Of a stretch of 64,000 nucleotides of DNA, positions 19,557 to 28,487 are shown piece by piece. Both the position numbers and the translations under genes were made by a program. The first letter of the stretch is position 1, and each line of letters starts with the position of its first letter. This stretch comes from Streptomyces sp. NBC_00250 (GTDB lineage: Bacteria > Actinomycetota > Actinomycetes > Streptomycetales > Streptomycetaceae). The notes under the pieces were generated by a model, which was given only the letters and a program-made list of their open reading frames with translations, was not told the DNA's origin and ran no database searches. Where the stretch lies: the NCBI RefSeq assembly GCF_036192275.1, contig NZ_CP108088.1:434001-498000 (forward strand), written 5' to 3'.

Positions 19557-19587
19557 GGTTTCTCTCCGTCCGGTAGGACGGAAGGGG

Positions 19588-19902
<315 letters not shown>

Positions 19903-19907
19903 TTACG

Positions 19908-20807
19908 TCACTTCGATGATGCGCCCTGACGGGCACCGGCACGGACCATCGGCCGAGAGTGGAACGCCCTTGAGCGCCTCCGCATTCGGGTGGCGACCGC
20001 GACGGTCCCCACGGCTCCGAGTACGGCCCAGGTGGCGGGATGGGTCCACACCGCGGTGTCGAGCTGCTGGGCGAGGACGAAGAAGCCCATGACCACGACG
20101 AACCAGCCGAACGCCTTGCGCAGCGCGCCCTGCGGGATGCGGCCCGCGAGGCGGGCGCCGATCAGGCTGCCGATCACAGCCGCCACCGTCACGGTCGCGG
20201 CGATGCCCCAGTCGATGGAGACGCCGGAGAGGTGACCTGCGAGTCCGGCGAAGGACTTCATCGCGATGACCAGGAGCGAGGTGCCGACCGCGATGCCCAT
20301 CGGCAGTCCGCCCAGGATGGCCAGGGCCGGAACCACGAGGAATCCACCGCCGGAACCGACCAGGCCGGTCACGGCGCCGACGACGAGACCCTCGACCGCG
20401 ATGTGCTTCAGCGGCAGGTCACTGCGGGCGGGCCGGGCCTTCTTCGCCCCGTCACGCGACTTGCGGAGCATCGCGTAGGCGGTGGCGAGCATCATCAGCG
20501 CGAACGCGACGAGCAGGACGGTGCCGGGGATGTACTCGGCGACGCGGCCCCCGGCGTAGGCGCCGGCCATGCTGAAGGCGCCGAAGAGCAGTCCGGTCTT
20601 CCAGCGGACCCGGTGGGCGCGGGCGTGCGGGATCAGGGCGGCGAGGCTGGTGACGCCGACGACGAACAGCGAGGTGGCGATGGCCTCCTTGGTCTCCTGC
20701 CCGGCGAGGTAGACCAGGATCGGGACGGTGAGGATGGACCCGCCGCCGCCGAGTATGCCGAGGCTGACGCCGATCAGGAGGGAGGCCGCGATGATGACGG
20801 CGGTCAC
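19908..20807 (-). CDS. TauE/SafE-family sulfite/sulfur-anion exporter
   Basis: A 299-residue membrane protein starting at GTG 20807, which overlaps the stop of the upstream rhodanese gene (GTGA), so translation is coupled. It has two TSUP repeats: SLLIGVSLGILGGGGSILTV near the N terminus and AVTGLVGSGGGFLVVPALAI in the middle, with 7-8 membrane helices. Within a persulfide operon it probably exports sulfite or thiosulfate made by the dioxygenase and rhodaneses. The basic C-terminal tail (RMRRRSRAFHSR) would be cytoplasmic. A partial copy lies at 16.3 kb. Confidence 0.88.
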   Translation of the reverse strand: MTAVIIAASLLIGVSLGILGGGGSILTVPILVYLAGQETKEAIATSLFVVGVTSLAALIPHARAHRVRWKTGLLFGAFSMAGAYAGGRVAEYIPGTVLLVAFALMMLATAYAMLRKSRDGAKKARPARSDLPLKHIAVEGLVVGAVTGLVGSGGGFLVVPALAILGGLPMGIAVGTSLLVIAMKSFAGLAGHLSGVSIDWGIAATVTVAAVIGSLIGARLAGRIPQGALRKAFGWFVVVMGFFVLAQQLDTAVWTHPATWAVLGAVGTVAVATRMRRRSRAFHSRPMVRAGARQGASSK

Positions 20808-21385
20808 GACGCGCTCCGCAGCTCCGCGATCACGCTGCGGACATCGGTGCGCGGGCCGCGGTTGTAGGGGAGCTTGGAGAGCAGCACGCCCATGGCGCAG
20901 GAGTTGCTCAGCGCGGCGTAGGTCAGGCCGGCGCCGATCGCCGTGCCGATGAGGTGGACGCCGGGGACGGCGATGCCGATGAGGCCGGTGGCCAGGACGA
21001 CCGAGCCCGCGACGAGGCGGACCTGGCGCTCCATGTCCCACCGCTCGGGGCCCCGCTCCACGGGAGCGCTCGCCGCCTCCCAGGCGGTGATGCCCCCTTC
21101 CAGGACGCGGAGGTTGGGCAGACCGGCCTGCGCGAGGGCCTGCTCGGCCTCCTTCGCCCGCTGTCCGGAACGGCAGACGAGCACCACCTCCTCGTCCAGG
21201 TGCGAACGCAGCTCCGCGCGGTGCTCGCGCAAGGTGCTCAGCGGCACGTTGTACGAGCCGGCGATGTGGGCGGTGCGGAACTCGCCCGGGGTGCGCACGT
21301 CGAGCAGGCGCGGGGCGTGGCCCTCCTGGACGAGACGGTGCAGGACGGCGGGGGTGATCGACTGGATGGTGCGCTCGGCGCTCAT
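20804..21385 (-). CDS. Membrane-anchored rhodanese (rhodanese plus DUF2892)
   Basis: A 193-residue protein from ATG 21385 (GGAG upstream). Residues of about 8-105 form a rhodanese domain with the active-site loop VLVCRSGQRAKEAE, whose Cys would carry the persulfide. Residues of about 118-170 contain two membrane helices of the DUF2892 type (AGSVVLATGLIGIAV, IGTAIGAGLTYAALS). It probably presents sulfane sulfur at the membrane beside the coupled exporter gene. It is separated from the upstream dioxygenase gene by 232 bp that show no gene. Confidence 0.87.
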   Translation of the reverse strand: MSAERTIQSITPAVLHRLVQEGHAPRLLDVRTPGEFRTAHIAGSYNVPLSTLREHRAELRSHLDEEVVLVCRSGQRAKEAEQALAQAGLPNLRVLEGGITAWEAASAPVERGPERWDMERQVRLVAGSVVLATGLIGIAVPGVHLIGTAIGAGLTYAALSNSCAMGVLLSKLPYNRGPRTDVRSVIAELRSAS

Positions 21386-21617
21386 GCGGGACTCCGGAGG
21401 GCGTATACGGGTGGGGGTATGCAGCACACAGTGAGCCGTGGCGACGGCCCACACAGGGGTGAGGGGCCCGTCGCGGGCGGGGCAGTGCGGCCCCGCCCGG
21501 GACGGGGCGGAGGAGCGGGGGCAGTGCGGCCGCCGGCTCCGCCAGCCGTCCGGCGGTGCACGGCGGGAAGGACCCGCAGCCGTGACGGGCCGGCGGTTCG
21601 TGGACGGTCGGGTGCGC

Positions 21618-23006
21618 TCAGACCTTGGCGGATTCGGCCGCGAGGGCCCAGGCAGCCCAGCCGCCGAGGATGTCGGAGACGTCCTCGACGCCGCGGTGGC
21701 GCAGCAGGCTGGCGGCGATGGAGGAGCGGTGCCCGCCCGCGCAGTGCAGGACCAGCGGCCGGTCGGTGGGGAGTTCGCCGACCCGGGAGGGCAGTTCGCT
21801 CAGCGGGATGTGCAGGGCCTCGGGGATGAAGCCGTTGGCCTCGCGCTCGCCGCAGGTGCGGACGTCCACCACGAGCGGCGGGTTGTTTCCGGCGAGGGCG
21901 GCCTTGAGGTGGGTGGCGGTGAGGCGGCTGGCGGGGGTGACCTCGCCCTCCATCACCCGCAGGGCGTCCTCGGGGTTGCGGACGTAGCCCACGACACGGT
22001 CGAAGCCGATGCGGGCGAGGCGGGTGACGACCTCCTCCTCCCGGTTCTGAGGCGCCATCACCACCAGTTCCTCCGCGGGGTCCAGGACGGTGCCGGCCTG
22101 TTCGGCGAACCGGCCGTCGGCCGGCACGTTCACCGCACCGGTCAGGTGCCCGGCCGCGAACTCCTGCGGATCACGCGTGTCGACCACCACCGCGCCACCT
22201 GCCCGCAGCCCGGCGAACTCCTCCAGGGACAGCGGCCGGGCCGTGGCGGCGGAGTCGTACAGGGGGCGCTCCTTACGGTTGAGGTCGGCGTCGTAGGCGA
22301 AGTAGCCCGGCGCGGCGGGCTGTCCCGCCGTCACCAGCGCGACGAACTCCTCCCGGCCCATCGGGGCACAGGCGTAGTTGGTCGCCCGCTGTTCACCGAT
22401 CGTGGAGGACCTCTCCGTCGACAGGTTCTTCCCGCAGGCCGAGCCCGCGCCGTGGGCGGGGAAGACGCGGACCTCGTCCGCGAGGCCCATCAGCTTGTTC
22501 TGCACACTGTCGTGCAGCATCAAGCCCAGCTCCTCGGCCGTTACGCCCACCGACGCCAGCAGGTCGGGGCGGCCGACATCACCGATGAACAGCGCGTCAC
22601 CCGTCAGGACCCCGTACGGGACGGTGTCGGCGGCGTGTTCGTAGACGAGGACGCTGATCGACTCCGGGGTGTGCCCCGGTGTCTCCATTACCTCCAGCAC
22701 CACATCGCCCAGGGCGATCCGCTCGCCCTCGGCGAGGTGACGGACCGGGTACTCCGTCTCCGCCCGCGAGCCGTAACCGATCCACGCGCCGGTCTCGTCG
22801 GCCATCTCCAGGTGGCCGGCGACGAAGTCCGCGTGGAAGTGGGTGTTGATCACGCCGACCACGGTGAACCCGTGCGCCCGCGCATCGGCGAGGTATTCCG
22901 ACACGTCCCGACGCGGGTCGACGACGACCGCCTGACCGGTCTGCTCGTCGGCGATCATGTACGACGCCTGGGACAGGCAGTCGAGGTAGTACTGGGCGAA
23001 GAACAC
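21618..23006 (-). CDS. MBL-fold sulfur dioxygenase fused to two rhodanese domains (CstB/persulfide dioxygenase-like)
   Basis: A 462-residue protein from GTG 23006 (FFAQYYLDCLSQASYMIAD follows, the usual family N terminus; GAAAGG upstream). The metallo-beta-lactamase domain spans about 1-245, with the iron-site motif NTHFHADFVAGH and downstream ETPGHTPESI. The first rhodanese domain (about 255-350) has lost its Cys: the loop reads APQNREEE. The second (about 365-455) keeps it: LHCAGGHRSSIAAS. The protein should oxidise glutathione- or mycothiol-type persulfides to sulfite while the last domain transfers sulfur. One dead and one live rhodanese is the known layout of such fusions. Confidence 0.87.
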   Translation of the reverse strand: MFFAQYYLDCLSQASYMIADEQTGQAVVVDPRRDVSEYLADARAHGFTVVGVINTHFHADFVAGHLEMADETGAWIGYGSRAETEYPVRHLAEGERIALGDVVLEVMETPGHTPESISVLVYEHAADTVPYGVLTGDALFIGDVGRPDLLASVGVTAEELGLMLHDSVQNKLMGLADEVRVFPAHGAGSACGKNLSTERSSTIGEQRATNYACAPMGREEFVALVTAGQPAAPGYFAYDADLNRKERPLYDSAATARPLSLEEFAGLRAGGAVVVDTRDPQEFAAGHLTGAVNVPADGRFAEQAGTVLDPAEELVVMAPQNREEEVVTRLARIGFDRVVGYVRNPEDALRVMEGEVTPASRLTATHLKAALAGNNPPLVVDVRTCGEREANGFIPEALHIPLSELPSRVGELPTDRPLVLHCAGGHRSSIAASLLRHRGVEDVSDILGGWAAWALAAESAKV

Positions 23007-23091
23007 GGCGAACCTTTCGACGGAGAAAGCAGTCGCGGAGCGGAGCACCGCGAGACGGGAAGAAGTGCGCTGAGGGTGGGCGGCCGACCGT

Positions 23092-23415
23092 TCAGGCGGC
23101 CCGGGCGTCCGTGCCGCGCACGACCGGGCGCCCGGTACGGGCCCACCTGGAGGTGCCGCCCGCGACCGAGACCGCGCGGAAACCGGCGGCCTCCAGGTGC
23201 TCCGCGGCCCAGGCGCTCCGGTTGCCGCTCGCGCAGATCACGTAGACGAGCCGGTCGGCGGGGAGCGCGGCGAGGTGGGCGCCGAGCTCGGAGAGCGGTG
23301 CGGTGCGGACCCCCGGTACGTGGCCGGCGCGGTACTCGTCCGGTTCCCGTACGTCGATGGCGAAGGCGCCCTCCGCCAGCTCGGAGGCGAAGACGTCCAG
23401 ATCCACTTCATGCAT
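23092..23415 (-). CDS. Single-domain rhodanese sulfurtransferase
   Basis: A 107-residue protein from ATG 23415. Strand FAIDVREPDEYRAGHVPGVR is followed by the active loop VYVICASGNRSAWAAEHL with the catalytic Cys. It is the first gene of the minus-strand persulfide operon, 18 bp before the nearest CstR-type palindrome. It should transfer sulfane sulfur between low-molecular thiols and the dioxygenase downstream. Confidence 0.88.
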   Translation of the reverse strand: MHEVDLDVFASELAEGAFAIDVREPDEYRAGHVPGVRTAPLSELGAHLAALPADRLVYVICASGNRSAWAAEHLEAAGFRAVSVAGGTSRWARTGRPVVRGTDARAA

Positions 23416-23433
23416 GGAAGATCACCCTTTCGG

Positions 23434-23449
23434 ATACCCCCCGGGGTAC
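23434..23449. promoter_or_regulatory. CstR-type operator O1
   Basis: ATACCCCCCGGGGTAC is a nearly perfect palindrome 18 bases before the rhodanese start. It shares the ATACCC...GGGGTA form with two further sites upstream, and sits where it would block the leftward promoter. Confidence 0.7.
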
Positions 23450-23489
23450 TTACGCCGCCGACTGTAAGCAGCGGTGATGAGGGAAGTCA

Positions 23490-23507
23490 AATACCCCTAG
23501 GGGTATT
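23490..23507. promoter_or_regulatory. CstR-type operator O2
   Basis: AATACCCCTAGGGGTATT is a perfect 18-bp palindrome in the middle of the divergent region. The ATACCCCTAGGGGTAT core is the type of G/C-tract site bound by CstR and type-2 CsoR repressors. Confidence 0.8.
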
Positions 23508-23548
23508 GCGCATCACAGCCCCACCCCCTGCGGACAGGGAGGGTAAAA

Positions 23549-23564
23549 ATACCCATGGGGGTAT
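23549..23564. promoter_or_regulatory. CstR-type operator O3
   Basis: ATACCCATGGGGGTAT, a palindrome with one mismatch pair, lies 38 bases before the MFS start. It places the rightward MFS gene under the same repressor as the leftward operon. Confidence 0.72.
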
Positions 23565-23601
23565 GGTGGTCTGCGGTTATCGGAACAGACAGGAGATCGA
23601 G

Positions 23602-24888
23602 ATGGCACGAGGGATCACGGCGAGGCGGCCCCCGCCCCCCGTCACCCCCTCGCCCGGCACCGTGCGTCTGGGCCTTCGGGAGAACAGGGCGCAGTTCGTC
23701 CTGCTCGTCCTCGTCACGGCGGCGGTCGGGGCGCTCGTCGGTCTGGAACGGACGACGGTCCCCCTGATCGGCACCGAGGTCTTCGGGCTCGCCGGGAACC
23801 TGGCCGTCTTCTCGTTCATCGTCGCGTTCGGCCTGGCCAAGGCACTCACGAACCTGGCCGCCGGTGCGCTCACCGCCCGTTTCCGGCGCAGGCAGCTCCT
23901 GCTGACCGGCTGGCTGATCGGCGCACCCGTGCCGTTCGTCCTCGCCTGGGCGCCCTCGTGGTGGTGGATCGTGGCTGCGAACGTCCTGCTCGGCGTCAAC
24001 CAGGGGCTGACGTGGTCGATGACCGTCAACATGAAGATCGACCTCGTGGGACCCGGCCGCCGGGGACTCGCCACCGGCCTCAACGAGGCCGCCGGCTACG
24101 TCTCGGTCGGTGCCACCGCCCTGCTCACCGGCTATCTCGCCACCCACTACGGGCTGCGCCCCGCCCCCGAACTCATCGGCGTGGTCTTCCTCGCCGCCGG
24201 CCTCGGACTGTCCCTCCTGGCCAAGGACACCGCCGCCCACCTGGCCCTCGAACTCTCCCGCCACCCGGCGCGCCCGGGCGGGGGGAACGGCAGGCCGTCC
24301 TTCAAGGAGACCTTCGCCCTTACGTCATGGCGCGACCGGTCCCTGCGCGGCGCCAGCCAGGCGGGCCTGGTCAACAACCTCAACGACGGCCTGACCTGGG
24401 GCGTCTTCCCGCTCCTCTTCGCCGACCACGGACTCGGCATCGCCGCGATCGGCCTGATCAAGGGGCTCTACCCGCTCCTGTGGGGCATCGGCCAGATCCC
24501 GGCCGGCCACCTCGCCGACCGGATCGGCCGCAAGCCGCTCGTCGTGACGGGCATGCTGGTCCAGGCCGCGGCACTCCTCCTCGCCCTCCTCCTCGACCGC
24601 CCTCTTCTCGCCGGAGTCCTCTCCGCCGTCGGCCTGGGCCTCGGCACCGCACTGGTCTATCCGGCGCTCATCGCCGCCGTCTCCGACCGCGCCCACCCCT
24701 CCTGGCGGGCCCACGCCCTCGGCACGTACCGGTTCTGGCGCGACATCGGCTACGCCGCCGGCGCCCTGACGGCGGGCGTCCTCGCCGACGCGCTGGGCCT
24801 GGACGCCACCGTCCTCGCCGCCGCCGTCCTCACCGCGGCCTCGGGCCTCCTCGCCGCCCGCTGGATGACCAACCACCCCCGAACCTGA
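23602..24888 (+). CDS. MFS transporter under the CstR-type operator
   Basis: A 428-residue membrane protein from ATG 23602 (AGGAG 6 bases upstream). It has about 12 membrane helices: AQFVLLVLVTAAVGALVG, then the loop-2 motif NLAAGALTARFRRRQLLLTG, and HLADRIGRKPLVVTG at the equivalent place in the second half. A 20-residue Pro-rich N-terminal tail precedes helix 1. Similar MFS proteins sit beside MBL/rhodanese operons in actinobacteria. The divergent position and operator O3 imply induction by persulfide or sulfide, so the cargo may be a sulfur-containing metabolite. That cargo is unknown. Confidence 0.85.
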   Translation: MARGITARRPPPPVTPSPGTVRLGLRENRAQFVLLVLVTAAVGALVGLERTTVPLIGTEVFGLAGNLAVFSFIVAFGLAKALTNLAAGALTARFRRRQLLLTGWLIGAPVPFVLAWAPSWWWIVAANVLLGVNQGLTWSMTVNMKIDLVGPGRRGLATGLNEAAGYVSVGATALLTGYLATHYGLRPAPELIGVVFLAAGLGLSLLAKDTAAHLALELSRHPARPGGGNGRPSFKETFALTSWRDRSLRGASQAGLVNNLNDGLTWGVFPLLFADHGLGIAAIGLIKGLYPLLWGIGQIPAGHLADRIGRKPLVVTGMLVQAAALLLALLLDRPLLAGVLSAVGLGLGTALVYPALIAAVSDRAHPSWRAHALGTYRFWRDIGYAAGALTAGVLADALGLDATVLAAAVLTAASGLLAARWMTNHPRT

Positions 24889-25423
24889 CCGACACACGCT
24901 CCGCCGGGCACTTTCTCCCTCCAGCCGGCCTGGCGACCGTGCAGTAGAGGTGCGCGAGGGCCCCTCGGGGCGGCCCCGGCCAAGGCACAGGGCGGACAGA
25001 GTACGGAGGGTTCGGTGAGCTCTTTCAGAGTGGCCACCAGGACTTGTACGGGTCGATCATGTGCGGAGCCGGATGGTGAGGGCTGCGGCGGTTGCGGTGG
25101 TGCCGAATGGCCCCACCGCCCATCTCCTCGACTACTTCTTGCGCCGTCCGGATGAACGCCACCCGAGCCCCGGTGCCCCGACCGGCCGCGCTTTCCGCGT
25201 TCCTCGCCCCGCGAGCCGCACGAAGCAAGGAGACTGCGTACGTCGCTTCGCAGAGCGCCTCGGAGATCTGGGCGGGGCCCTCGAGATCGACCGCGCCCTG
25301 GGCCTGGAACAGCCGGGGCGGCCTCTGCGGCGGCCTGCCGCCTGCTGGCGCTACACATGAACCAACCCGGTCACGCTGCCCGGGAGGGCCGACCCGGCGG
25401 CGACCAGGGCGATCCCCCCACTC
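24889..25423. other. Region without an intact gene
   Basis: No complete gene was recognised. A minus-strand frame ending at 25025 closes with HMIDPYKSWWPL and has coding-like codons over about 60 residues, but no identifiable family. The rest lacks a consistent third-position bias. It looks like scrambled debris between the MFS gene and the duplicated SDR segment. Confidence 0.4.
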
Positions 25424-25509
25424 CTATGCCATGACCTGCGGCACGAGATACGCCACGACGGTCACGCCCGCCAGCAGGTCGCCACGCAGCCAGGAGCGCT
25501 CGTAGCGGG
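25424..25509 (-). pseudogene. SulP-family anion transporter N-terminal fragment
   Basis: The minus strand reads ARYERSWLRGDLLAGVTVVA then YLVPQVMA and stops at TAG 25424, exactly where SulP proteins continue with a Tyr-Ala-Gly. Only the first cytoplasmic segment and part of helix 1 survive. Its right edge coincides with the start of the duplicated SDR segment at 25510, so the two were joined at this point. Confidence 0.6.
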
Positions 25510-25700
25510 CGAGACACGGGAGAGGCGGCGGACATGGCGGACGAGCGCGTGTACCTGGTGACCGGGGGCGGGACAGGGATCGGGGCGGCGACCGCGCTTT
25601 CGTTGGCCCGGGCGGGACACAAGGTGGCGGTGTCAGGGCGCTGCCCCGAGCCGCTGCGGCTGGTCGCCGAGGAGACCGGCGCCCTGCCCGTACCGTCGGA
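25510..25700 (+). repeat. Duplicated segment, copy A (98% identical to 51790-51980)
   Basis: 191 bp match 51790-51980 with three substitutions (25635, 25642, 25644). The copy contains the ribosome-binding region and first 55 codons of the SDR gene but not its upstream -10-like sequence. Copy edges are sharp on both sides. Confidence 0.9.
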
Positions 25701-25821
25701 GACTGCCTGCCCGGCAGTATGCAGGCACCCGAGGGCAATACTCATTGCGCCATGCGGTGGGTACGCGGTACGCGCACAGCGGATCGTTGACGGGATGACT
25801 GCCGTTTACTGCAACAACTGA
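25534..25821 (+). pseudogene. Truncated SDR oxidoreductase copy
   Basis: Starts at ATG 25534 and copies the N terminus of the SDR at 51814 (YLVTGGGTGIGAATALSLAR) through the Rossmann glycine loop. At 25700 the match ends and 40 unrelated codons follow to TGA 25819. The catalytic Ser-Tyr-Lys region is missing, so no enzyme can be made. One substitution replaces an Arg with Cys after SGR. Confidence 0.85.
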
Positions 25822-25835
25822 ATGCGCCGGAGTCT

Positions 25836-27071
25836 CTAGGGTCGGATCCCGTCGCAGGCGATCCGCAGATGGCGCGGCCCGCGCAGTACGGCGTTCTGGC
25901 GGTACTGGGGCGGGTCGTCAAGCAGGCGTGGGTTCTCCAGTCTCCGGGCCAGCTCGGACAGGGCGAGTTGGGCTTCCAGTCGGGCGAGCGGTGCGCCGAA
26001 GCAGCTGTGGATGCCGCTGCCCAGGCCGAGGTGCTGGATGTCCGGGCGGTCCGGGTCGAAGCGGTCCGGGTTCTCGAAGCGCTGCGGGTCGCGGTTGCCG
26101 GACGCCAGGACCAGCCAGAGGGTGGAGCCCTTGGGGATGGTGACGCCGCGGACGTCAACGTCGGCGAGAGTGGTGCGCCCTGGCAGCAGTTGCACCGGCG
26201 GCTCGAAGCGGAGCAGTTCCTCGACGATGGGCACGGCCAGTCGCGGTTCGGCCCTCAGGCGCTGCAGGACGTCGGGATTGCGCAGCAGGGTCAGCATTCC
26301 GTTGCTGATGAGGTTGACCGTGGTCTCGTGCCCCGCGATCAGGAGCAGAGCAGCGGTACTGAGCAGTTCCATCGTGGTCATCGGGCCGTCCTGGCCCTTC
26401 GCCGTCGCCAGTTGGGAGAGCATGTCGTCCCCGGGGTTCTTACGGCGCTCCTCGATCAGGCCGGCCAGGTACATGCCCAACTGCATCCGGGCCTCGTGCG
26501 CGCCCTTGCCCCGCTCGGCGGGATCGGCGTCCGGGTCGGGGTCCAGGCTTGCGGCGAGGGTGTCCGCCCAGGTGTGGAAGCGTGCCTCGTCCTCGCGCGG
26601 CACTCCGAGCAGCCTGCAGATCACCGTCACCGGGAACGGGTAGGCGAACTCCTCCACCAGGTCGATCCGGCCCGGGTCTCCGAGGCCGTCGATGAGCCCG
26701 GCGACGATGTCGTGGAGCTCCGGACGCATCGCGTCGACCCGGTGAGGGGAGTGCGGCGGGCCGAAATGCCGGTTCGTCATGCGTCGCATCCGGTCGTGTT
26801 CCGGCGGGTCGAGGCGTAGGAAGCTCGGCGGCAGGGCGCTCCCCTCAGGGGCCGACTCCGCCAGCGGGTCAGCGCCGGCGGACGCCTGGTTGCGGGCGTC
26901 GGAGCTGATCCGGGGATCGTGCAGAAGGCTGCGGATCTCGTAGTAGGTGCTGATCACGTACGGCCCGTCGGCCTCGTGGTGGACCGGTGTCCTCCGCAGC
27001 TCTTCGTAGATCGGGTACGGGTCGGCCCGGTTGGCGTAGTCCAGGATCTGGTGCAGCAGGGTGTGCGTCAT
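25836..27071 (-). CDS. Cytochrome P450 monooxygenase
   Basis: A 411-residue soluble bacterial class I P450 from ATG 27071. The I-helix oxygen motif AGHETT is at residues 246-251, the K-helix ExxR in IVEELLRFEPP, and the heme loop LGSGIHSCFGAPLARLE with axial Cys357. Similar to CYP107/CYP105-type enzymes, which hydroxylate natural products or xenobiotics. It is the last gene of a ferredoxin, ferredoxin reductase, P450 operon (24-bp gap), so the complete electron-transfer chain is encoded together. The substrate is unknown and no biosynthetic core gene lies beside it. Confidence 0.93.
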   Translation of the reverse strand: MTHTLLHQILDYANRADPYPIYEELRRTPVHHEADGPYVISTYYEIRSLLHDPRISSDARNQASAGADPLAESAPEGSALPPSFLRLDPPEHDRMRRMTNRHFGPPHSPHRVDAMRPELHDIVAGLIDGLGDPGRIDLVEEFAYPFPVTVICRLLGVPREDEARFHTWADTLAASLDPDPDADPAERGKGAHEARMQLGMYLAGLIEERRKNPGDDMLSQLATAKGQDGPMTTMELLSTAALLLIAGHETTVNLISNGMLTLLRNPDVLQRLRAEPRLAVPIVEELLRFEPPVQLLPGRTTLADVDVRGVTIPKGSTLWLVLASGNRDPQRFENPDRFDPDRPDIQHLGLGSGIHSCFGAPLARLEAQLALSELARRLENPRLLDDPPQYRQNAVLRGPRHLRIACDGIRP

Positions 27072-27095
27072 GGCAGGTCCTTGTGGCCGAGCGGG

Positions 27096-28487
27096 TCAGT
27101 GCGCGGGGGTGAACGTCATGCGGCGGTCGGCCGGCGAGTATCCGCTGAGGGTCACGGTGGGGCCGTGGCTGGGGACCGACGGGTCGGGGAAGTCCGCGTC
27201 CATCGGCTGTTGTCCGTCCGTGTGCCGGTCGACCGTGGGGAACTGCGGCGGGAACGGCGCGGTGCGCTCGATGAGTTCCTTGTAGAACGGCAGCCACCGG
27301 CCGTGGTCGAAGGAAACGGCGCCGATGACGCGCCCCTGGTATCCGTAGACGCCGACGAACCGGCGGCTGTCCAGAGATCCCTGCGAGATCAGGATGTCCG
27401 TCGCCATCGACGGCACTCCGACCGACTTGACGTTGACGCCGAACTGGGAGGACCAGAAGGCGGGCACGTCCATGTGCGGCAGTCGGTCGATGCTCTCGCT
27501 GAGCATGTTGTGCGCCGCGATCCCGGCCTGGGCGACGGCGTTGCCCCAGTGCTCCAGGGACAGGAACTGGTACCCGAACAGGGGATGGGGGCAGCGGGCG
27601 ACGTCGCCCGCGGCGTAGATGTCGTCGGTGACGATGCCGCGGATGTCGAAGGCCCGGCAGCCGGCGTCGCAGGCGATGCCGCGGGGCCCGGCGCCGAGCC
27701 CGGAACCGTTCAGCCATTCGGTGTTGCGGAGGGCGCCGAGCGAGACGACCACGACGTCGGTCTCCACGGTGGAGCCGTCGGACAGGTGCGCGGCGCGCAC
27801 CCGTCCCGAGGCGTCACCCTCCAGAGCGGTCACCATGACTCCGCACCGCAGGTCCACGCCGTGCTCGCGATGGAGGCCGGCGGCCACCGCGGCGACCACC
27901 CCGCCGAGTGCGCCGACCAGGGGCGCGGCGCCTCGTTCGGCGACGGTGACGGGGAGGCCGCGTTCGCGGCAGGCGGAGGCGACCTCCGAGCCGGCGAACC
28001 CTCCCCCGATGACGAGGACCCGTTTGGGTCCCTCGTCGAGCCGTCGGGCGAGCGCGGCGCCCTCGTCGCGGGTCCGGAGCACGAAGACGCCGTCGAGTTC
28101 CGCCTCCTCCGGGCGCGGCCACGGCCGCGCCCGGACACCGGTGGCGATCAGCAGCCGGTCGTACGGCACGTCGTCGCCGTCGGCCAGCCGCACCCTCCTC
28201 GCGGCCATGTCCAGGCCGGTGGCGGGAACGCCGAGCCGCCAGGTCGCGTCGACGGACCGGAGCCGGGGCAGCGCGGTGCGATGGGCGCGCGCCCTGCCCA
28301 GCAGCACCCCCTTGGACAGCGGGGGCCGGTCGTACGGCTCGTACGGCTCGTCACCGATCATGGTCAGAGACCCCACGAAGCCCTTGGCACGCAGGGTCTC
28401 GGCGGCCCGCAGGCCTGCCAGCGAGGCGCCGACGACGACGATGCGGCCCTCGCGTTTGAGCTGCTCCAAGGCTCCGTCACCGAGCAC
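27096..28487 (-). CDS. FAD-dependent ferredoxin reductase
   Basis: A 463-residue protein. GTG 28487, which overlaps the end of the ferredoxin gene by 11 bases, is preferred to the longer frame. It has two dinucleotide folds: GRIVVVGASLAGLRAAETL for FAD near the N terminus and VLVIGGGFAGSEVASACRE for NAD(P)H in the middle. The DDIYAAGDVARCPHP block contacts the flavin. A C-terminal extension of about 50 residues beyond the usual dimer domain has no recognised motif. It reduces the adjacent ferredoxin, which feeds the P450. Confidence 0.92.
   Translation of the reverse strand: MLGDGALEQLKREGRIVVVGASLAGLRAAETLRAKGFVGSLTMIGDEPYEPYDRPPLSKGVLLGRARAHRTALPRLRSVDATWRLGVPATGLDMAARRVRLADGDDVPYDRLLIATGVRARPWPRPEEAELDGVFVLRTRDEGAALARRLDEGPKRVLVIGGGFAGSEVASACRERGLPVTVAERGAAPLVGALGGVVAAVAAGLHREHGVDLRCGVMVTALEGDASGRVRAAHLSDGSTVETDVVVVSLGALRNTEWLNGSGLGAGPRGIACDAGCRAFDIRGIVTDDIYAAGDVARCPHPLFGYQFLSLEHWGNAVAQAGIAAHNMLSESIDRLPHMDVPAFWSSQFGVNVKSVGVPSMATDILISQGSLDSRRFVGVYGYQGRVIGAVSFDHGRWLPFYKELIERTAPFPPQFPTVDRHTDGQQPMDADFPDPSVPSHGPTVTLSGYSPADRRMTFTPAH

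Noticed and set aside
21438..23477. A 679-codon plus-strand frame opposite the dioxygenase
   Set aside because: Antisense shadow with no domain; the minus strand carries the family motifs.
25534..25821. Truncated SDR as a short functional protein
   Set aside because: It lacks the catalytic Ser-Tyr-Lys region and carries an unrelated tail after the duplicated segment.
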